A DNA stretch of 64,000 bases from positions 731,206 to 795,205 of the forward strand of contig NZ_HE997626.1 of the NCBI RefSeq assembly GCF_000312385.1. The letters are read 5' to 3'. The first letter of the stretch is position 1. Every line of letters begins with the position of its first letter. The notes under the pieces are model-generated. The model saw only the letters and a list, made by a program, of their open reading frames with translations, ran no database searches and was not told the DNA's origin. The DNA is from Tsukamurella sp. 1534. GTDB taxonomy: Bacteria; Actinomycetota; Actinomycetes; Mycobacteriales; Mycobacteriaceae. Positions 16,207 to 24,992 of this stretch are shown here, piece after piece. The translations under genes were made by a program, and so were the position numbers.

Positions 16207-17673
16207 GTGGAGAACGCACTCGCAACGCTCGCCGACACGATCGCCGCGACCGACGCCGCGCGCCCCGCTTTCGTCGGCGACGACTTCGCCATCACCTACG
16301 CGGACCTGACAGAACGGATCGCTGCGGCCCGCGCGGCGTTGCGGGACACAGGAGTCCGCCCCGGAGACCGTGTGGCCATCAGCCTGGCCTCGGCACCGGA
16401 GTTCGCAGTCGCCTTCTACGCCACGCTCGGAGTAGGGGCCGTCGCCGTGCCGGTGAACCCCGCCCTGACCCCTAGGGAGGCCAGCTTCTACCTCGAGGAT
16501 TCGGGCGCGGTCGTACTCGTCCGCCGGCCCGGTGCCGAGTGGGCCGGATCGAAGGGATTGCGCACCATCGGGCCGGAAGGGTTACAGGGGCCCGGCGGGC
16601 GCCGCGAGGTCGCCGCGGTCGCCCCCGACACGACGGCGGTCCTCCTTTACACATCGGGAACGACCGGCGTGCCGAAGGGGGCGGAGCTGACGCACGACAA
16701 CCTGGTGTTCAACGCGACCGCTCTATCCGACCCCGCCATCATCGGCCCGTCGCCGGGCGACGTGGTCGCCGGCATCCTGCCCCTGTTCCACACGATGGGC
16801 CTGACCGTCCTCAACGTCACCCTCTTGTGCGGCGCCGCTATGTGGCCGATCGAGAAATTCGACGGGCGCCGGATCGCGGAACTCATTGACGGGGGGAAGA
16901 TCTCGATACTCTCCGGAGTGCCGACTCACCTACAGATGATCATGGCCGCATCCGACGACCTGTCACTTCCCGCGCCTCTGCGTCGAGTCTCCACAGCCGG
17001 GTCAGAACTGCCTGCTTCCATCTCCGAGTGGGTAAAAGCACGACTCGGAACATCGGTCATCGAGGGGTACGGCCTCACCGAGGCATCCCCGACCGTGGCG
17101 TACAACCGCGCGGACACCGAGATCCGCCCGGGCTCGGTGGGCCGACCCGTTCCGGGCGTAGACGTTCAGATCGTGGACCCGAACGGAGACCCGGCCGAGC
17201 CCGGCTCACTCGGCCACATTCACGTGCGCGGCCCCAACGTGATGAAGGGGTACTGGAACCAGCCCCGCGCAACCTCCGAGACCGTTCGGAACGGCTGGCT
17301 CGCCACCGGCGACGTCGGCCGCGTCGACGCAGACGGTTACCTCTATGTCGTCGACCGGCTCAAACAAATCATCATCCGAGCGGGGTACAACGTCTACCCC
17401 CGCGAGATCGAGACCGTGCTCAGTGAACATCCTGCCGTCGCCGCCGCAGTCGTGGTCGGCGTACCCGATGCGCGGGTGGGCGAGGAGATCGCCGCGTTCG
17501 TCCTCGGCACCGGCGCGCCGATCACCGAGGACGAACTCCGACGACATGCGAGCACCAACCTCGCCGCGTACAAGACGCCCAGACGGTACTTCTTCACGTC
17601 CGAGTTCCCTCGAACCGCGACCGGCAAGATCGCCCGTGCCGAGCTGCGTGACTCCCTCTTGCGAGACGGATGA
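16207..17673 (+). CDS. Class I adenylate-forming acyl-CoA ligase
   Basis: A 488-residue ANL-superfamily enzyme activating a carboxylic acid to its CoA thioester via an acyl-adenylate. The phosphate-binding motif YTSGTTGVPKG is at 148-158. Further motifs are the aromatic-linked EGYGLTEASP (A5), the A7/A8 stretch WLATGDVGRVDADGYLYVVD followed by KQIIIRAGYNVYP, and the C-terminal catalytic lysine in TATGKIAR. It starts with GTG at 16207, behind AAAGGAG. It is probably the entry enzyme for the divergent hydratase/dehydrogenase operon. Substrate class (long-chain, branched or aromatic acid) is undetermined. Confidence 0.9.
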   Translation: MENALATLADTIAATDAARPAFVGDDFAITYADLTERIAAARAALRDTGVRPGDRVAISLASAPEFAVAFYATLGVGAVAVPVNPALTPREASFYLEDSGAVVLVRRPGAEWAGSKGLRTIGPEGLQGPGGRREVAAVAPDTTAVLLYTSGTTGVPKGAELTHDNLVFNATALSDPAIIGPSPGDVVAGILPLFHTMGLTVLNVTLLCGAAMWPIEKFDGRRIAELIDGGKISILSGVPTHLQMIMAASDDLSLPAPLRRVSTAGSELPASISEWVKARLGTSVIEGYGLTEASPTVAYNRADTEIRPGSVGRPVPGVDVQIVDPNGDPAEPGSLGHIHVRGPNVMKGYWNQPRATSETVRNGWLATGDVGRVDADGYLYVVDRLKQIIIRAGYNVYPREIETVLSEHPAVAAAVVVGVPDARVGEEIAAFVLGTGAPITEDELRRHASTNLAAYKTPRRYFFTSEFPRTATGKIARAELRDSLLRDG

Positions 17674-17713
17674 CTGCGACGCTGCGGTCGCCCTCGGTGC
17701 CGACTCGGCATCG

Positions 17714-17729
17714 ATAGCAGATCGCAACT
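17714..17729. promoter_or_regulatory. Operator-like site 3, upstream of hxlR
   Basis: On the minus strand it reads AGTTGC-GATCT-GCTAT, fitting the MGTTGC-N5-RCTAY pattern of sites 1 and 2. It lies 21 bp before the HxlR start and just upstream of a leaderless -10 (TACACT, 17738-17743), suggesting autoregulation. Confidence 0.4.
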
Positions 17730-17749
17730 GACACCCGTACACTGACGAT

Positions 17750-18208
17750 ATGAAGCACGAAGACCTGCTGGACGAGAACTGCGCCATCGCGCGTTCATCG
17801 GCAGTACTCGGCGAACGCTGGGTGTGGCCGATCCTCAGGCAGGCCTTCAACGGCGCACGGCGCTTCGAGGAGTTCCAGCGAGGAATCGGCCTCGCCCGCA
17901 ACATCCTCACCGATCGGCTGAACCTCCTTGTGGAACAGGGCATCCTCGAGCGGCGGGCCTCCCAGCCCGAAGGGAAGCACCAGGAGTACCGGCTGACCGA
18001 CAAGGGCCACGATCTATTCCCCGCCTATGTGGCCCTGATGGAGTGGGGCAACAAGTGGACCGGCCTTGCAGCACCTCCGATCGACCTGTTGCACAAGCCG
18101 TGCGGTCACCGGATGCGGGGCCGCGTGGTCTGCTCTGAATGCGGCGAGGACCTCAACGACCGGGAAACCGAACCGGTGGTGGGCAAAGGCTTGTTCTTCC
18201 ATCGCTGA
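17750..18208 (+). CDS. HxlR-family transcriptional regulator
   Basis: A 152-residue winged-helix regulator. The family signature is at the N-terminus: Cys11 in ENCAIAR, VLGERWVWPILRQ, then the recognition region FEEFQRGIGLARNILTDRLNLLVEQGIL. The C-terminal extension carries a possible metal-binding cluster (CGH and CSECGE). The ATG has TACACT six bases upstream (leaderless type). It follows the ligase by 76 bp in the same direction and is the natural controller of the acyl-CoA genes. HxlR proteins usually bind inverted repeats near their own and neighbouring genes, which fits the sites listed here. Confidence 0.85.
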   Translation: MKHEDLLDENCAIARSSAVLGERWVWPILRQAFNGARRFEEFQRGIGLARNILTDRLNLLVEQGILERRASQPEGKHQEYRLTDKGHDLFPAYVALMEWGNKWTGLAAPPIDLLHKPCGHRMRGRVVCSECGEDLNDRETEPVVGKGLFFHR

Positions 18209-18210
18209 CC

Positions 18211-18226
18211 CGTTGCACATCGCTAT
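18211..18226. promoter_or_regulatory. Operator-like site 4, directly after hxlR
   Basis: CGTTGC-ACATC-GCTAT, the fourth match to the island motif, two bases after the hxlR stop codon. No gene starts nearby in its direction, so it may be a chance match or a remnant. Confidence 0.3.
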
Positions 18227-18288
18227 CACCGCTCCGGCACCGTCGGCGGATAACGACAGGCCGGCCGATTCCCGAACCACCCCACGAT

Positions 18289-18328
18289 GAGAGGGCCGCC
18301 GCCCGGTGTCCCGGACGGCGGCCCTCTC
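18289..18328 (-). terminator. Terminator of clpC
   Basis: Perfect 13-bp stem GAGAGGGCCGCCG (18289-18301) and CGGCGGCCCTCTC (18316-18328) with a 14-base loop, starting 12 bp after the clpC stop. There is no U-run, typical for actinobacterial hairpin terminators. It may also stop transcription coming from hxlR. Confidence 0.75.
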
Positions 18329-18340
18329 GTCGATCTTCCG

Positions 18341-20911
18341 TTAGGCGGTGTCGCCCGGCGACTTCTCGCCGGCCAGGGCGGGCACCGCATCGTCGTCGGA
18401 GGAGTCCTCCGAGGACGCCGGCTTGGGCTTGCCCGCGAAGACGAACTTCGCGTCCTCGCCCTTGCTCTTGCCGTCCCAGCCCTCGACGTCGACCTCGATG
18501 ATCTGGCCCGGGCCGACCTCGCCGAACAGGATCTTCTCGGACAGCGCGTCCTCGATCTCCCGCTGGATGGTGCGGCGCAGCGGACGGGCGCCGAGCACCG
18601 GGTCGAAACCGCGCTTCGCGAGCAGCGACTTCGCCTGGTCGGTGACCTCGATCTCCATGTCCTTGTTCTTCAGGGCCGCGCCCACCCGCTTGAGCATCAG
18701 GTCGACCATCTCGATGATCTCGTCCTGCGTCAGCTGGTGGAAGACGACGATGTCGTCGATGCGATTGAGGAACTCGGGGCGGAAGTGCTTCTTCAGCTCG
18801 TCGTTGACCTTGAGCTTCATCCGCTCGTAGTTCGCACCGTCGGAATCGCCGGAGGTGAAGCCGAGGCCCACCGCCTTGGAGATGTCGCCGGTACCGAGGT
18901 TCGACGTGAAGATCAGCACCGTGTTCTTGAAGTCGACGGTGCGGCCCTGGCCGTCGGTCAGGCGACCGTCCTCCAGCACCTGCAGCAGCGTGTTGTAGAT
19001 CTCGCTGTGCGCCTTCTCGATCTCGTCGAACAGCACCACCGAGAACGGCTTCCGGCGCACCTTCTCGGTGAGCTGGCCGCCCTCCTCGTAGCCCACGTAC
19101 CCGGGAGGGGCACCGAACAGGCGCGAGGCGGTGAAGCGGTCGTGGAACTCGCCCATGTCGATCTGGATGAGCGCGTCGTCCTCGCCGAACAGGAAGTTCG
19201 CGAGCGCCTTCGACAGCTCGGTCTTACCGACACCGGACGGGCCGGCGAAGATGAACGAGCCCGAGGGGCGCTTCGGATCCTTCAGGCCGGCACGGGTGCG
19301 GCGGATCGCCTTCGAGACCGCCTTGACGGCGTCCTCCTGGCCGATGATCCGCTTGTGCAGCTCGTCCTCCATGCGGAGCAGACGCGTGGTCTCCTCCTCG
19401 GTGAGCTTGAACACCGGGATGCCGGTCCAGTTGCCCAGAACCTCGGCGATCTGCTCCTCGTCGACCTCGGCCACGACGTCGAGATCACCGGCGCGCCACT
19501 GCTTCTCGCGCTCGGTGCGCTCGGCGATGAGCTGCTTCTCCTTGTCGCGGAGCGACGCGGCCTTCTCGAAGTCCTGCTCGTCGATCGCCGATTCCTTCTC
19601 GCGGCGGGCGTCGGCGATCTTGTCGTCGAACGCACGCAGGTCCGGCGGCGCGGTCATCCGGCGGATGCGCATCCGCGCGCCCGCCTCGTCGATGAGGTCG
19701 ATCGCCTTGTCCGGCAGGAACCGGTCGTTGATGTACCGGTCCGCCAGGGTGGCGGCCGCGACCAGGGCACCGTCGGTGATGGAGATCCGGTGGTGCGCCT
19801 CGTACCGGTCCCGCAGGCCCTTGAGGATCTCGATGGCGTGCTCGACGCTCGGCTCGCCCACCTGGACGGGCTGGAACCGGCGCTCCAGGGCGGCGTCCTT
19901 CTCGATGTACTTGCGGTACTCGTCGAGGGTGGTGGCGCCGATGGTCTGCAGCTCACCGCGGGCCAGCTTCGGCTTGAGGATGCTGGCCGCGTCGATCGCG
20001 CCCTCGGCGGCACCCGCGCCGACGAGCGTGTGCAGCTCGTCGATGAACAGGATGATGTCGCCGCGGGTGTCGATCTCCTTGAGGACCTTGCGCAGGCGCT
20101 CCTCGAAGTCACCGCGGTAGCGCGAACCGGCCACCAGGGACCCGAGGTCCAGGGTGTACAGCTGCTTGTCCTTGAGCGTCTCCGGCACGTTGCCGTTGAC
20201 GATGGCCTGCGCGAGGCCCTCGACGACGGCCGTCTTACCCACGCCGGGCTCGCCGATCAGCACCGGGTTGTTCTTGGTACGCCGCGAGAGCACCTGCATG
20301 ATGCGCTCGATCTCCTTGGACCGGCCGATGACCGGGTCCAGCTTGCCCTGCGCGGCGGCAGCGGTCAGGTTTCTACCGAACTGGTCGAGGACCAGGGAGG
20401 TCGACGGTGTGCCGGCCTCGCCCCCGCCGCTGGCCCGGGCCCCGGCGCCGGCGGGCTCGCCGCCCTCCTTGCCCTGGTAGCCCGACAGCAGCTGGATCAC
20501 CTGCTGGCGCACGCGGTTGAGATCGGCGCCCAGCTTCACCAGGACCTGGGCGGCGACGCCTTCGCCCTCGCGGATCAGGCCGAGCAGGATGTGCTCGGTG
20601 CCGATGTAGTTGTGCCCGAGCTGCAGCGCCTCGCGCAGCGACAGCTCCAGGACCTTCTTGGCACGCGGCGTGAAGGGGATGTGACCGGACGGGGCCTGCT
20701 GGCCCTGGCCGATGATCTCCTCGACCTGGCTGCGCACGCCCTCCAGGGAGATGCCGAGCGACTCGAGGGCCTTGGCGGCCACACCCTCACCCTCGTGGAT
20801 CAGGCCCAGGAGGATGTGCTCGGTGCCGATGTAGTTGTGATTGAGCATCCTGGCTTCTTCTTGCGCCAGGACGACGACGCGGCGAGCGCGGTCGGTGAAC
20901 CTCTCGAACAT
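18341..20911 (-). CDS. clpC: ATP-dependent Clp protease ATPase subunit ClpC
   Basis: An 856-residue Hsp100 unfoldase that feeds substrates to the ClpP1P2 protease; in mycobacteria (ClpC1) it is essential and an antibiotic target. Two N-terminal repeat motifs ([15 protein letters not shown] and [15 protein letters not shown]), a first AAA+ module with GEPGVGKT and [10 protein letters not shown], a UVR segment ([12 protein letters not shown]), and a second AAA+ module with GPSGVGKT and [11 protein letters not shown] are all intact. The start [12 protein letters not shown] at 20911 matches ClpC1 exactly; an in-frame ATG two codons upstream sits closer to GAGG and may be used. The C-terminal tail (SSEDSSDDD) is acidic. 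Confidence 0.95.
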   Translation of the reverse strand: MFERFTDRARRVVVLAQEEARMLNHNYIGTEHILLGLIHEGEGVAAKALESLGISLEGVRSQVEEIIGQGQQAPSGHIPFTPRAKKVLELSLREALQLGHNYIGTEHILLGLIREGEGVAAQVLVKLGADLNRVRQQVIQLLSGYQGKEGGEPAGAGARASGGGEAGTPSTSLVLDQFGRNLTAAAAQGKLDPVIGRSKEIERIMQVLSRRTKNNPVLIGEPGVGKTAVVEGLAQAIVNGNVPETLKDKQLYTLDLGSLVAGSRYRGDFEERLRKVLKEIDTRGDIILFIDELHTLVGAGAAEGAIDAASILKPKLARGELQTIGATTLDEYRKYIEKDAALERRFQPVQVGEPSVEHAIEILKGLRDRYEAHHRISITDGALVAAATLADRYINDRFLPDKAIDLIDEAGARMRIRRMTAPPDLRAFDDKIADARREKESAIDEQDFEKAASLRDKEKQLIAERTEREKQWRAGDLDVVAEVDEEQIAEVLGNWTGIPVFKLTEEETTRLLRMEDELHKRIIGQEDAVKAVSKAIRRTRAGLKDPKRPSGSFIFAGPSGVGKTELSKALANFLFGEDDALIQIDMGEFHDRFTASRLFGAPPGYVGYEEGGQLTEKVRRKPFSVVLFDEIEKAHSEIYNTLLQVLEDGRLTDGQGRTVDFKNTVLIFTSNLGTGDISKAVGLGFTSGDSDGANYERMKLKVNDELKKHFRPEFLNRIDDIVVFHQLTQDEIIEMVDLMLKRVGAALKNKDMEIEVTDQAKSLLAKRGFDPVLGARPLRRTIQREIEDALSEKILFGEVGPGQIIEVDVEGWDGKSKGEDAKFVFAGKPKPASSEDSSDDDAVPALAGEKSPGDTA

Positions 20912-21184
20912 GGCCATTTTCCTCACATCCCGGTTACTTCGGGGACCGGCGATGCCGGGCCCGCAGATAGCCGTCTGCAATCAACGTCTTCCCACTGTAG
21001 TTCGGACCGGTCAGCGGCGGTGTCGGCAGTGCCCCGCGGGCGGGGCCCCGGTGCCGGGTCTCGTCGCCTTCCGTTCCTGATACACCAGGTCAAACGCGGC
21101 CCGGCCGGGATTTGATCCCCGTTCCGCCGTGAGCGAAACAGGGCACGGAATCGGGCGGACCGACCGGCGGGGCCCCGAGACGCA
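20912..21184 (-). promoter_or_regulatory. clpC upstream region
   Basis: A stretch of about 350 bases separates clpC from lsr2 and holds no convincing gene. On the minus strand TACAGT (20999-20994) is a possible -10 that would give a 5' leader of about 75 bases before clpC. No clear -35 or regulator site was recognised. Confidence 0.3.
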
Positions 21185-21219
21185 CGCCGCCCCGGTGCGC
21201 GATGCGCACCGGGGCGGCG
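21185..21219 (-). terminator. Terminator of lsr2
   Basis: Perfect 16-bp arms beginning CGCCGCCCCGG (21185-21200) and ending CCGGGGCGGCG (21204-21219), with only a GAT loop, 44 bp behind the lsr2 stop. One of the strongest hairpins in the window. Confidence 0.8.
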
Positions 21220-21263
21220 GAAGAGAACGCGCGCTCGACCTCGGTCGGCCTCGTCGCTCGACC

Positions 21264-21608
21264 TCAGTTGGCCTCGTTGTAGGCGTCGATGACGTCCTGG
21301 CTGATGCGGCCGCGGTCGTTGACCTTCATGCCGGCCTTGCGGGCCCAGTCGCGGATCGCGGCGCTCTGCGAGCGGTCGATCGGCGTGCGGCCGCGGGGCG
21401 CCGAGAGGGCGCGGCCGCCGCGCTTGCGGCCGCCGCTGCGGCGCGCGCTGGCGACCCAGCTGTCCAGCGATTCACGCAGCTGCGCCGCGTTCTTCGCCGA
21501 AAGGTCGATCTCATAGGTCACGCCGTCCAGACCGAATTCGACGGTCTCGTCCGCGGTCTGCGTATCGTCCACATCATCGACAAGTGTCACGGTGACCTTG
21601 CGCGCCAT
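21264..21608 (-). CDS. lsr2: Nucleoid-associated protein Lsr2
   Basis: A 114-residue H-NS-like xenogeneic silencer that bridges AT-rich DNA. The N-terminal dimerisation domain begins [14 protein letters not shown] and includes [13 protein letters not shown] basic Gly/Arg linker ([10 protein letters not shown]) leads to the C-terminal DNA-binding domain with the RGR AT-hook-like motif ([15 protein letters not shown]). Length and order of parts match mycobacterial Lsr2. It sits between clpC and lysS as in M. tuberculosis and has its own strong terminator. It is also the likely silencer of any less GC-rich island such as that at 13-18 kb, though this is inference. Confidence 0.95.
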   Translation of the reverse strand: MARKVTVTLVDDVDDTQTADETVEFGLDGVTYEIDLSAKNAAQLRESLDSWVASARRSGGRKRGGRALSAPRGRTPIDRSQSAAIRDWARKAGMKVNDRGRISQDVIDAYNEAN

Positions 21609-21776
21609 AAGTGCGTCCCCTATCCCAGTGAAATCCGGCTAATGTCTCAACCACTGTATACACGGAATTCCGGACGCCCTCAATTCACGTGCGAATTCAA
21701 TGTCCCGATTGTGTAACGGTTCGAATTCAGTGGTCGCAGTGCGGACGATTCGCGGAGTTTCTCCGAATATCGGCTG

Positions 21777-23555
21777 CTACGCGCCCGGTTCCACGAGTGC
21801 GCGTACACGTTCGGCGCCCACGGCGAGCAGCAACGTGGGAAGCCGCGGACCGGTATCGCTGCCCACCAGAAGCCGATAGAGCAGAACGAAGAATGCGCGC
21901 TGCGCGGCGCCGAGCTCCTTATCGCCCTTGACGATCTGATCGGCGCCGAGCCCGCGCTGCACCTTGGCCACGCCGTACACCTGATGGGTGATCCCGGCCA
22001 GGGTCCAATCGTCCTCGAGGCGGCCGAGCCCCTCCGGTGCCGGCGTCCCGGAGCCGTCCAGCAGCAACCGCAGGCCCTCCCGCTCGAAATCGCCGAGCGA
22101 GGCGAGGAGCTCGATGTCGGGCTCCGCGCGCACGACGGTGCGCTCCTCCGCCGGCATCTGCTCGTTCACCCAGGCGGTGGCGCGGTCCAGCCGCGGGCGC
22201 AGCGGGTCGAGTCCGGCGAGCTCGTCGTCGGGCTCCAGGGCGCCCAGGATGCGCAGGGTCTGCTCGTCGTCGCCCGTCGTGATGTCGACGACGGAGGCCA
22301 GCGTGCGATACGGCATGGTGCGCGGCGTGAGCGGCAGCTCACGGACCGTCCCGGTGGCCGTGTCCAGCACCGATGCGGCGCGGGCGCGGGCGGCGATGTC
22401 GCCCGGCTGCGCCTTCTCGCCGCCCACCTTGCGGGTGAGGGCGTCCCACTCGTCGTAGGTGCGGGGCAGTTCACCGTCGAGCGCCACGTCGAACGACTGG
22501 TTCGGCTTCTTGCGCCCGTAGAGCCAGCGCAGCAGCGGCGGCTCCAGGTAGCGCAGGGCGATCGCGGCCGTCGGGACCCCGCCCTTGGAGGACGACATCT
22601 TCGCCATGCCGCGGATCCCGACGAAGGCGTACATCGGTCCCAGCGGGCGACGCCAGCCGAAGATCGGCGCCACGTCCTTGCCCACGGCGAACGAGGAACC
22701 GGGCGACTGATGATCGACGCCCGAAGGCTCGAAGGTGACTTTCTCGAATGCCCATCGCATGGGCCAATCGACCTTCCACACCAACTTGCCGTTCACGTGC
22801 TCGCGCAGCAGAACGGTTTCTTCGTGTCCACATCGACATGTGTACCGCAGTTCGGTGGACGCGTCGTCGTACGCGGTGACGGTGGTGAAATCCGTTCCGC
22901 ACGCCGAGCAGTAGGGCTTGTACGGGTAGTAACCGGAATCGCCCGAACCGTCGGCGTCCTCCGCGGCGCCGGACGTGGCGTCCGAGGCGTCCTGCGCTTC
23001 CTGGGAATTCTCCTCGGGCGCGGATTCACCGCGATCCAGGGTGCGGTACCGCTCCAGGATCCGGTCGATGCGGTTTCGCTCCGCCATCGCGTGCAGAACC
23101 CGGTCGATATACGCGCCAGAGGTATACATCCGGGTCTGGCTGATTCCGGTGTACTCGACGCCCAGATCAGCCAGCGCGCCCTCCAATTCGCGCCGGAAAT
23201 GCTCGGCCCAGTTCTCCGCGTCCGATCCGTGCGGCGCGGGAACCCGCGTCAGTGGTTTACCGATGTGCTGATCCCACGAGGAATCGACGCCCTCGACCTT
23301 GGGGACCTTCCGGAACCGGTCGAAATCGTCCCAGGAGATGATGTGCTCGACGGTGCGGCCGCGACGGCGCAGCTCGTCGGCCACCAGGTGCGGCACCATC
23401 ACCTCGCGCAGGTTGCCGAGGTGGATCGGACCGGACGGCGAGATCCCGGAGGCGACTTTGACGGGGGTGTCGTTCTTCTCCGCGAAGGCGACCGCCTCGT
23501 CGGCCAGTCGGGTGACCCAGTCGTCCAGGGGCGCGTTCTGCGGGGCTTCACTCAC
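21777..23555 (-). CDS. lysS: Lysyl-tRNA synthetase, class I
   Basis: A 592-residue LysRS1. The class I signatures are present: the HIGH-like PIHLGN (43-48) after SGISPSG, and KMSSS (319-323). Class II motifs are absent. A zinc-ribbon-like insertion holds Cys216, Cys219, Cys240 and Cys242, and is preceded by a low-complexity acidic stretch (about 175-208, rich in Glu, Asp, Ser and Ala). The enzyme charges tRNA-Lys. The position between lsr2 and coaX is where M. tuberculosis has a class II lysS. GTG at 23555 is taken as start (MSEAPQ); a TTG three codons earlier is possible. No close Shine-Dalgarno is visible. Confidence 0.9.
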   Translation of the reverse strand: MSEAPQNAPLDDWVTRLADEAVAFAEKNDTPVKVASGISPSGPIHLGNLREVMVPHLVADELRRRGRTVEHIISWDDFDRFRKVPKVEGVDSSWDQHIGKPLTRVPAPHGSDAENWAEHFRRELEGALADLGVEYTGISQTRMYTSGAYIDRVLHAMAERNRIDRILERYRTLDRGESAPEENSQEAQDASDATSGAAEDADGSGDSGYYPYKPYCSACGTDFTTVTAYDDASTELRYTCRCGHEETVLLREHVNGKLVWKVDWPMRWAFEKVTFEPSGVDHQSPGSSFAVGKDVAPIFGWRRPLGPMYAFVGIRGMAKMSSSKGGVPTAAIALRYLEPPLLRWLYGRKKPNQSFDVALDGELPRTYDEWDALTRKVGGEKAQPGDIAARARAASVLDTATGTVRELPLTPRTMPYRTLASVVDITTGDDEQTLRILGALEPDDELAGLDPLRPRLDRATAWVNEQMPAEERTVVRAEPDIELLASLGDFEREGLRLLLDGSGTPAPEGLGRLEDDWTLAGITHQVYGVAKVQRGLGADQIVKGDKELGAAQRAFFVLLYRLLVGSDTGPRLPTLLLAVGAERVRALVEPGA

Positions 23556-23615
23556 AGCCCGCAATCGTACCGACAGCGGTCGGCGACGACGGGCGGAGGC
23601 GTACCGGGCGCCCGC

Positions 23616-23990
23616 TCAGGCCTCGTGGGCGGCGAACGCCGCGACCGCCCGACGGTACGCGGCCGACTCCGGCCGGGCCGCTCCGCCGGGCGCGACGCCC
23701 AGGGCCAGGGCGCGGAAGCCCCCGTCGACGGAGGTGGCGCGCACCCCGCGGTCCCGCAGCCGGGTGGCGATCGCGGAGGCGGTGGCACCGTTGTTGCTGA
23801 CCAGAACCCACCGGGTGTCCGCCGCGGCGGCGGCGAGGCTGGTGGGGAGGCCGGGCACGAGGCGGGCGGCGACGGCCGCGGCGTCGAGGGCGATGGCGCC
23901 GGTCAGGATGCCGTCGCGGCTGCGGTCGGACTGGTCGCGCAGGTCCACGACGATCGCATCGTCGGCGGGGGTGTAGTGCACGGGGTGCAT
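23616..23990 (-). CDS. Rhodanese-like domain protein lacking the catalytic cysteine
   Basis: A 124-residue single rhodanese-fold domain. It has the early VVDLRDQSDRSRDGILTGAI segment and the strand-loop WVLVSNNGATASAIATRLRDRG, where the active-site loop cysteine of rhodaneses is replaced (Ser65-Asn66-Asn67-Gly68). It is therefore unlikely to transfer sulfur by the normal mechanism and may bind anions or act as a sensor. ATG 23990 has GGAG six bases upstream; a longer frame to 24086 overlaps the cysteine-rich mini-ORF region and is rejected. The mini-ORF 78 bp upstream suggests sulfur-responsive control. Confidence 0.7.
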   Translation of the reverse strand: MHPVHYTPADDAIVVDLRDQSDRSRDGILTGAIALDAAAVAARLVPGLPTSLAAAAADTRWVLVSNNGATASAIATRLRDRGVRATSVDGGFRALALGVAPGGAARPESAAYRRAVAAFAAHEA

Positions 23991-24067
23991 CGGGATCTCC
24001 AGGAGGGAGGCGGACGCTCGGCTCTCGAGACGAGGCGGCGTCCGGGCAGCGGGAAGGGGCCGGGTTC

Positions 24068-24112
24068 CTAGCGGACCCGACAACACTCCATGCAGCTGCG
24101 CACCTGGCTCAT
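24068..24112 (-). CDS. Cysteine-rich 14-residue leader peptide
   Basis: ATG at 24112 encodes MSQVRSCMECCRVR and stops with TAG. Three of fourteen residues are cysteine, two of them adjacent. TAACTT lies seven bases before the ATG, the signature of a leaderless transcript. Short leaderless ORFs with clustered Cys codons are known in mycobacteria as cysteine-responsive attenuators in front of sulfur genes. This one precedes the rhodanese-like gene on the same strand. No other protein feature is visible; the peptide itself need not be functional. Confidence 0.55.
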   Translation of the reverse strand: MSQVRSCMECCRVR

Positions 24113-24170
24113 GGAAGCGAAGTTAGCACCCCGGCTCCGCGCCGGGCAAGGGTTGGAATCACCTGTGACG

Positions 24171-24992
24171 TCAATCCCGGGCGCGGCGCTCGCGCTGGGC
24201 CCGGTTCGCGCTCTCCCGCAGGTACACCGCCCGCAGGCCCTGCAGCGTCAGGTCGGCGCGGCGGTGCGTGACCGTCGCGCACTCGCCCGCAACGCCGTCG
24301 TCGTAGCCGCCGGTGGCGATCACCGCGGCGCCGGGGACCACGTGCAGCGCCCGGCCCACGAGCGCGTCGACCATCCCCGCGAAGCCGTACAGGATGCCCG
24401 CCTGCAGCGCCTCCACGGTGTTCTTGCCGACCACCGACCGGGGCGGGGTGAGCTCCACCCGCCGCAGCGCGACGGTGCGGTCGGCGAGCGCGTCGAGGGC
24501 GCTGCCCACGCCGGCGGCGATGGCGCCGCCGAGGAACTCGCCCTTGGCGCTGACCACGTCGACGCGGGTGGAGGTGCCGAAATCGACCACGATGCACGGG
24601 GTTCCGGCGTCGCGGCCGTGCACCTCGAAGGCGCCGGCGGCGTTGGCCACGCGGTCGGCGCCCACCTCGCGCGGGTTGTCGACGTGCAGCGGTACCCCCG
24701 TCTTCACGCCGGGCTGCAGGATCACCTGCTGCGCGGCGCCGTAGTAGCGGGACGCCATGGCGCGCAGGGAGTGCAGGATCTCGGGCACCGTCGAGCACGC
24801 GGTGAGCCCGGTGACGGCGGCGGGTTCGAAGCCCCCACCGGCGAGGAACCCGCGGATGATCAGCGCGAGCTCGTCGGAGGTCATGCGCGGGTCGCTGCGC
24901 AGCCGCCACGTGCCGAGCAACTCCTCGGAAGCGGCGTCGGCGAACAGCCCGACGGTGACCGAGGTGTTCCCGGCGTCGATCGCCAGGAGCAT
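24171..24992 (-). CDS. coaX: Type III pantothenate kinase
   Basis: First step of CoA synthesis, phosphorylating pantothenate. A 273-residue ASKHA-fold protein with the phosphate-1 motif LLAIDAGNT at the start, the pantothenate-binding GADRVANAAGA, VVDFGTSTRVDVVSAKGEFLGGAI (normally DFGTATT) and NTVEALQAG with the C-terminal GGYDDG-type strand. Mtb CoaX (Rv3600c) carries variations at the same motifs and is thought to be inactive, so activity should not be assumed. ATG overlaps the panD stop by one base, so the genes are translationally coupled. It is the last gene of the DUF2520-panC-panD-coaX run. Confidence 0.9.
   Translation of the reverse strand: MLLAIDAGNTSVTVGLFADAASEELLGTWRLRSDPRMTSDELALIIRGFLAGGGFEPAAVTGLTACSTVPEILHSLRAMASRYYGAAQQVILQPGVKTGVPLHVDNPREVGADRVANAAGAFEVHGRDAGTPCIVVDFGTSTRVDVVSAKGEFLGGAIAAGVGSALDALADRTVALRRVELTPPRSVVGKNTVEALQAGILYGFAGMVDALVGRALHVVPGAAVIATGGYDDGVAGECATVTHRRADLTLQGLRAVYLRESANRAQRERRARD

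Noticed and set aside
13121-18288. Acyl-CoA island as a prophage or transposon
   Set aside because: No integrase, transposase, terminal repeat or target duplication was seen; only composition and a gene relic hint at transfer.
18287-21115. Open frame of 942 codons antisense to clpC
   Set aside because: It mirrors the clpC codons; in this GC-rich DNA the antisense frame stays open because of codon bias. Its translation is low in complexity and has no family motif, while ClpC on the other strand is certain.
24121-24147. CCCGGC/GCCGGG hairpin behind coaX as a terminator
   Set aside because: Short stem without T-run, and it lies over the promoter of the Cys-rich leader; support is too weak to list as a feature.
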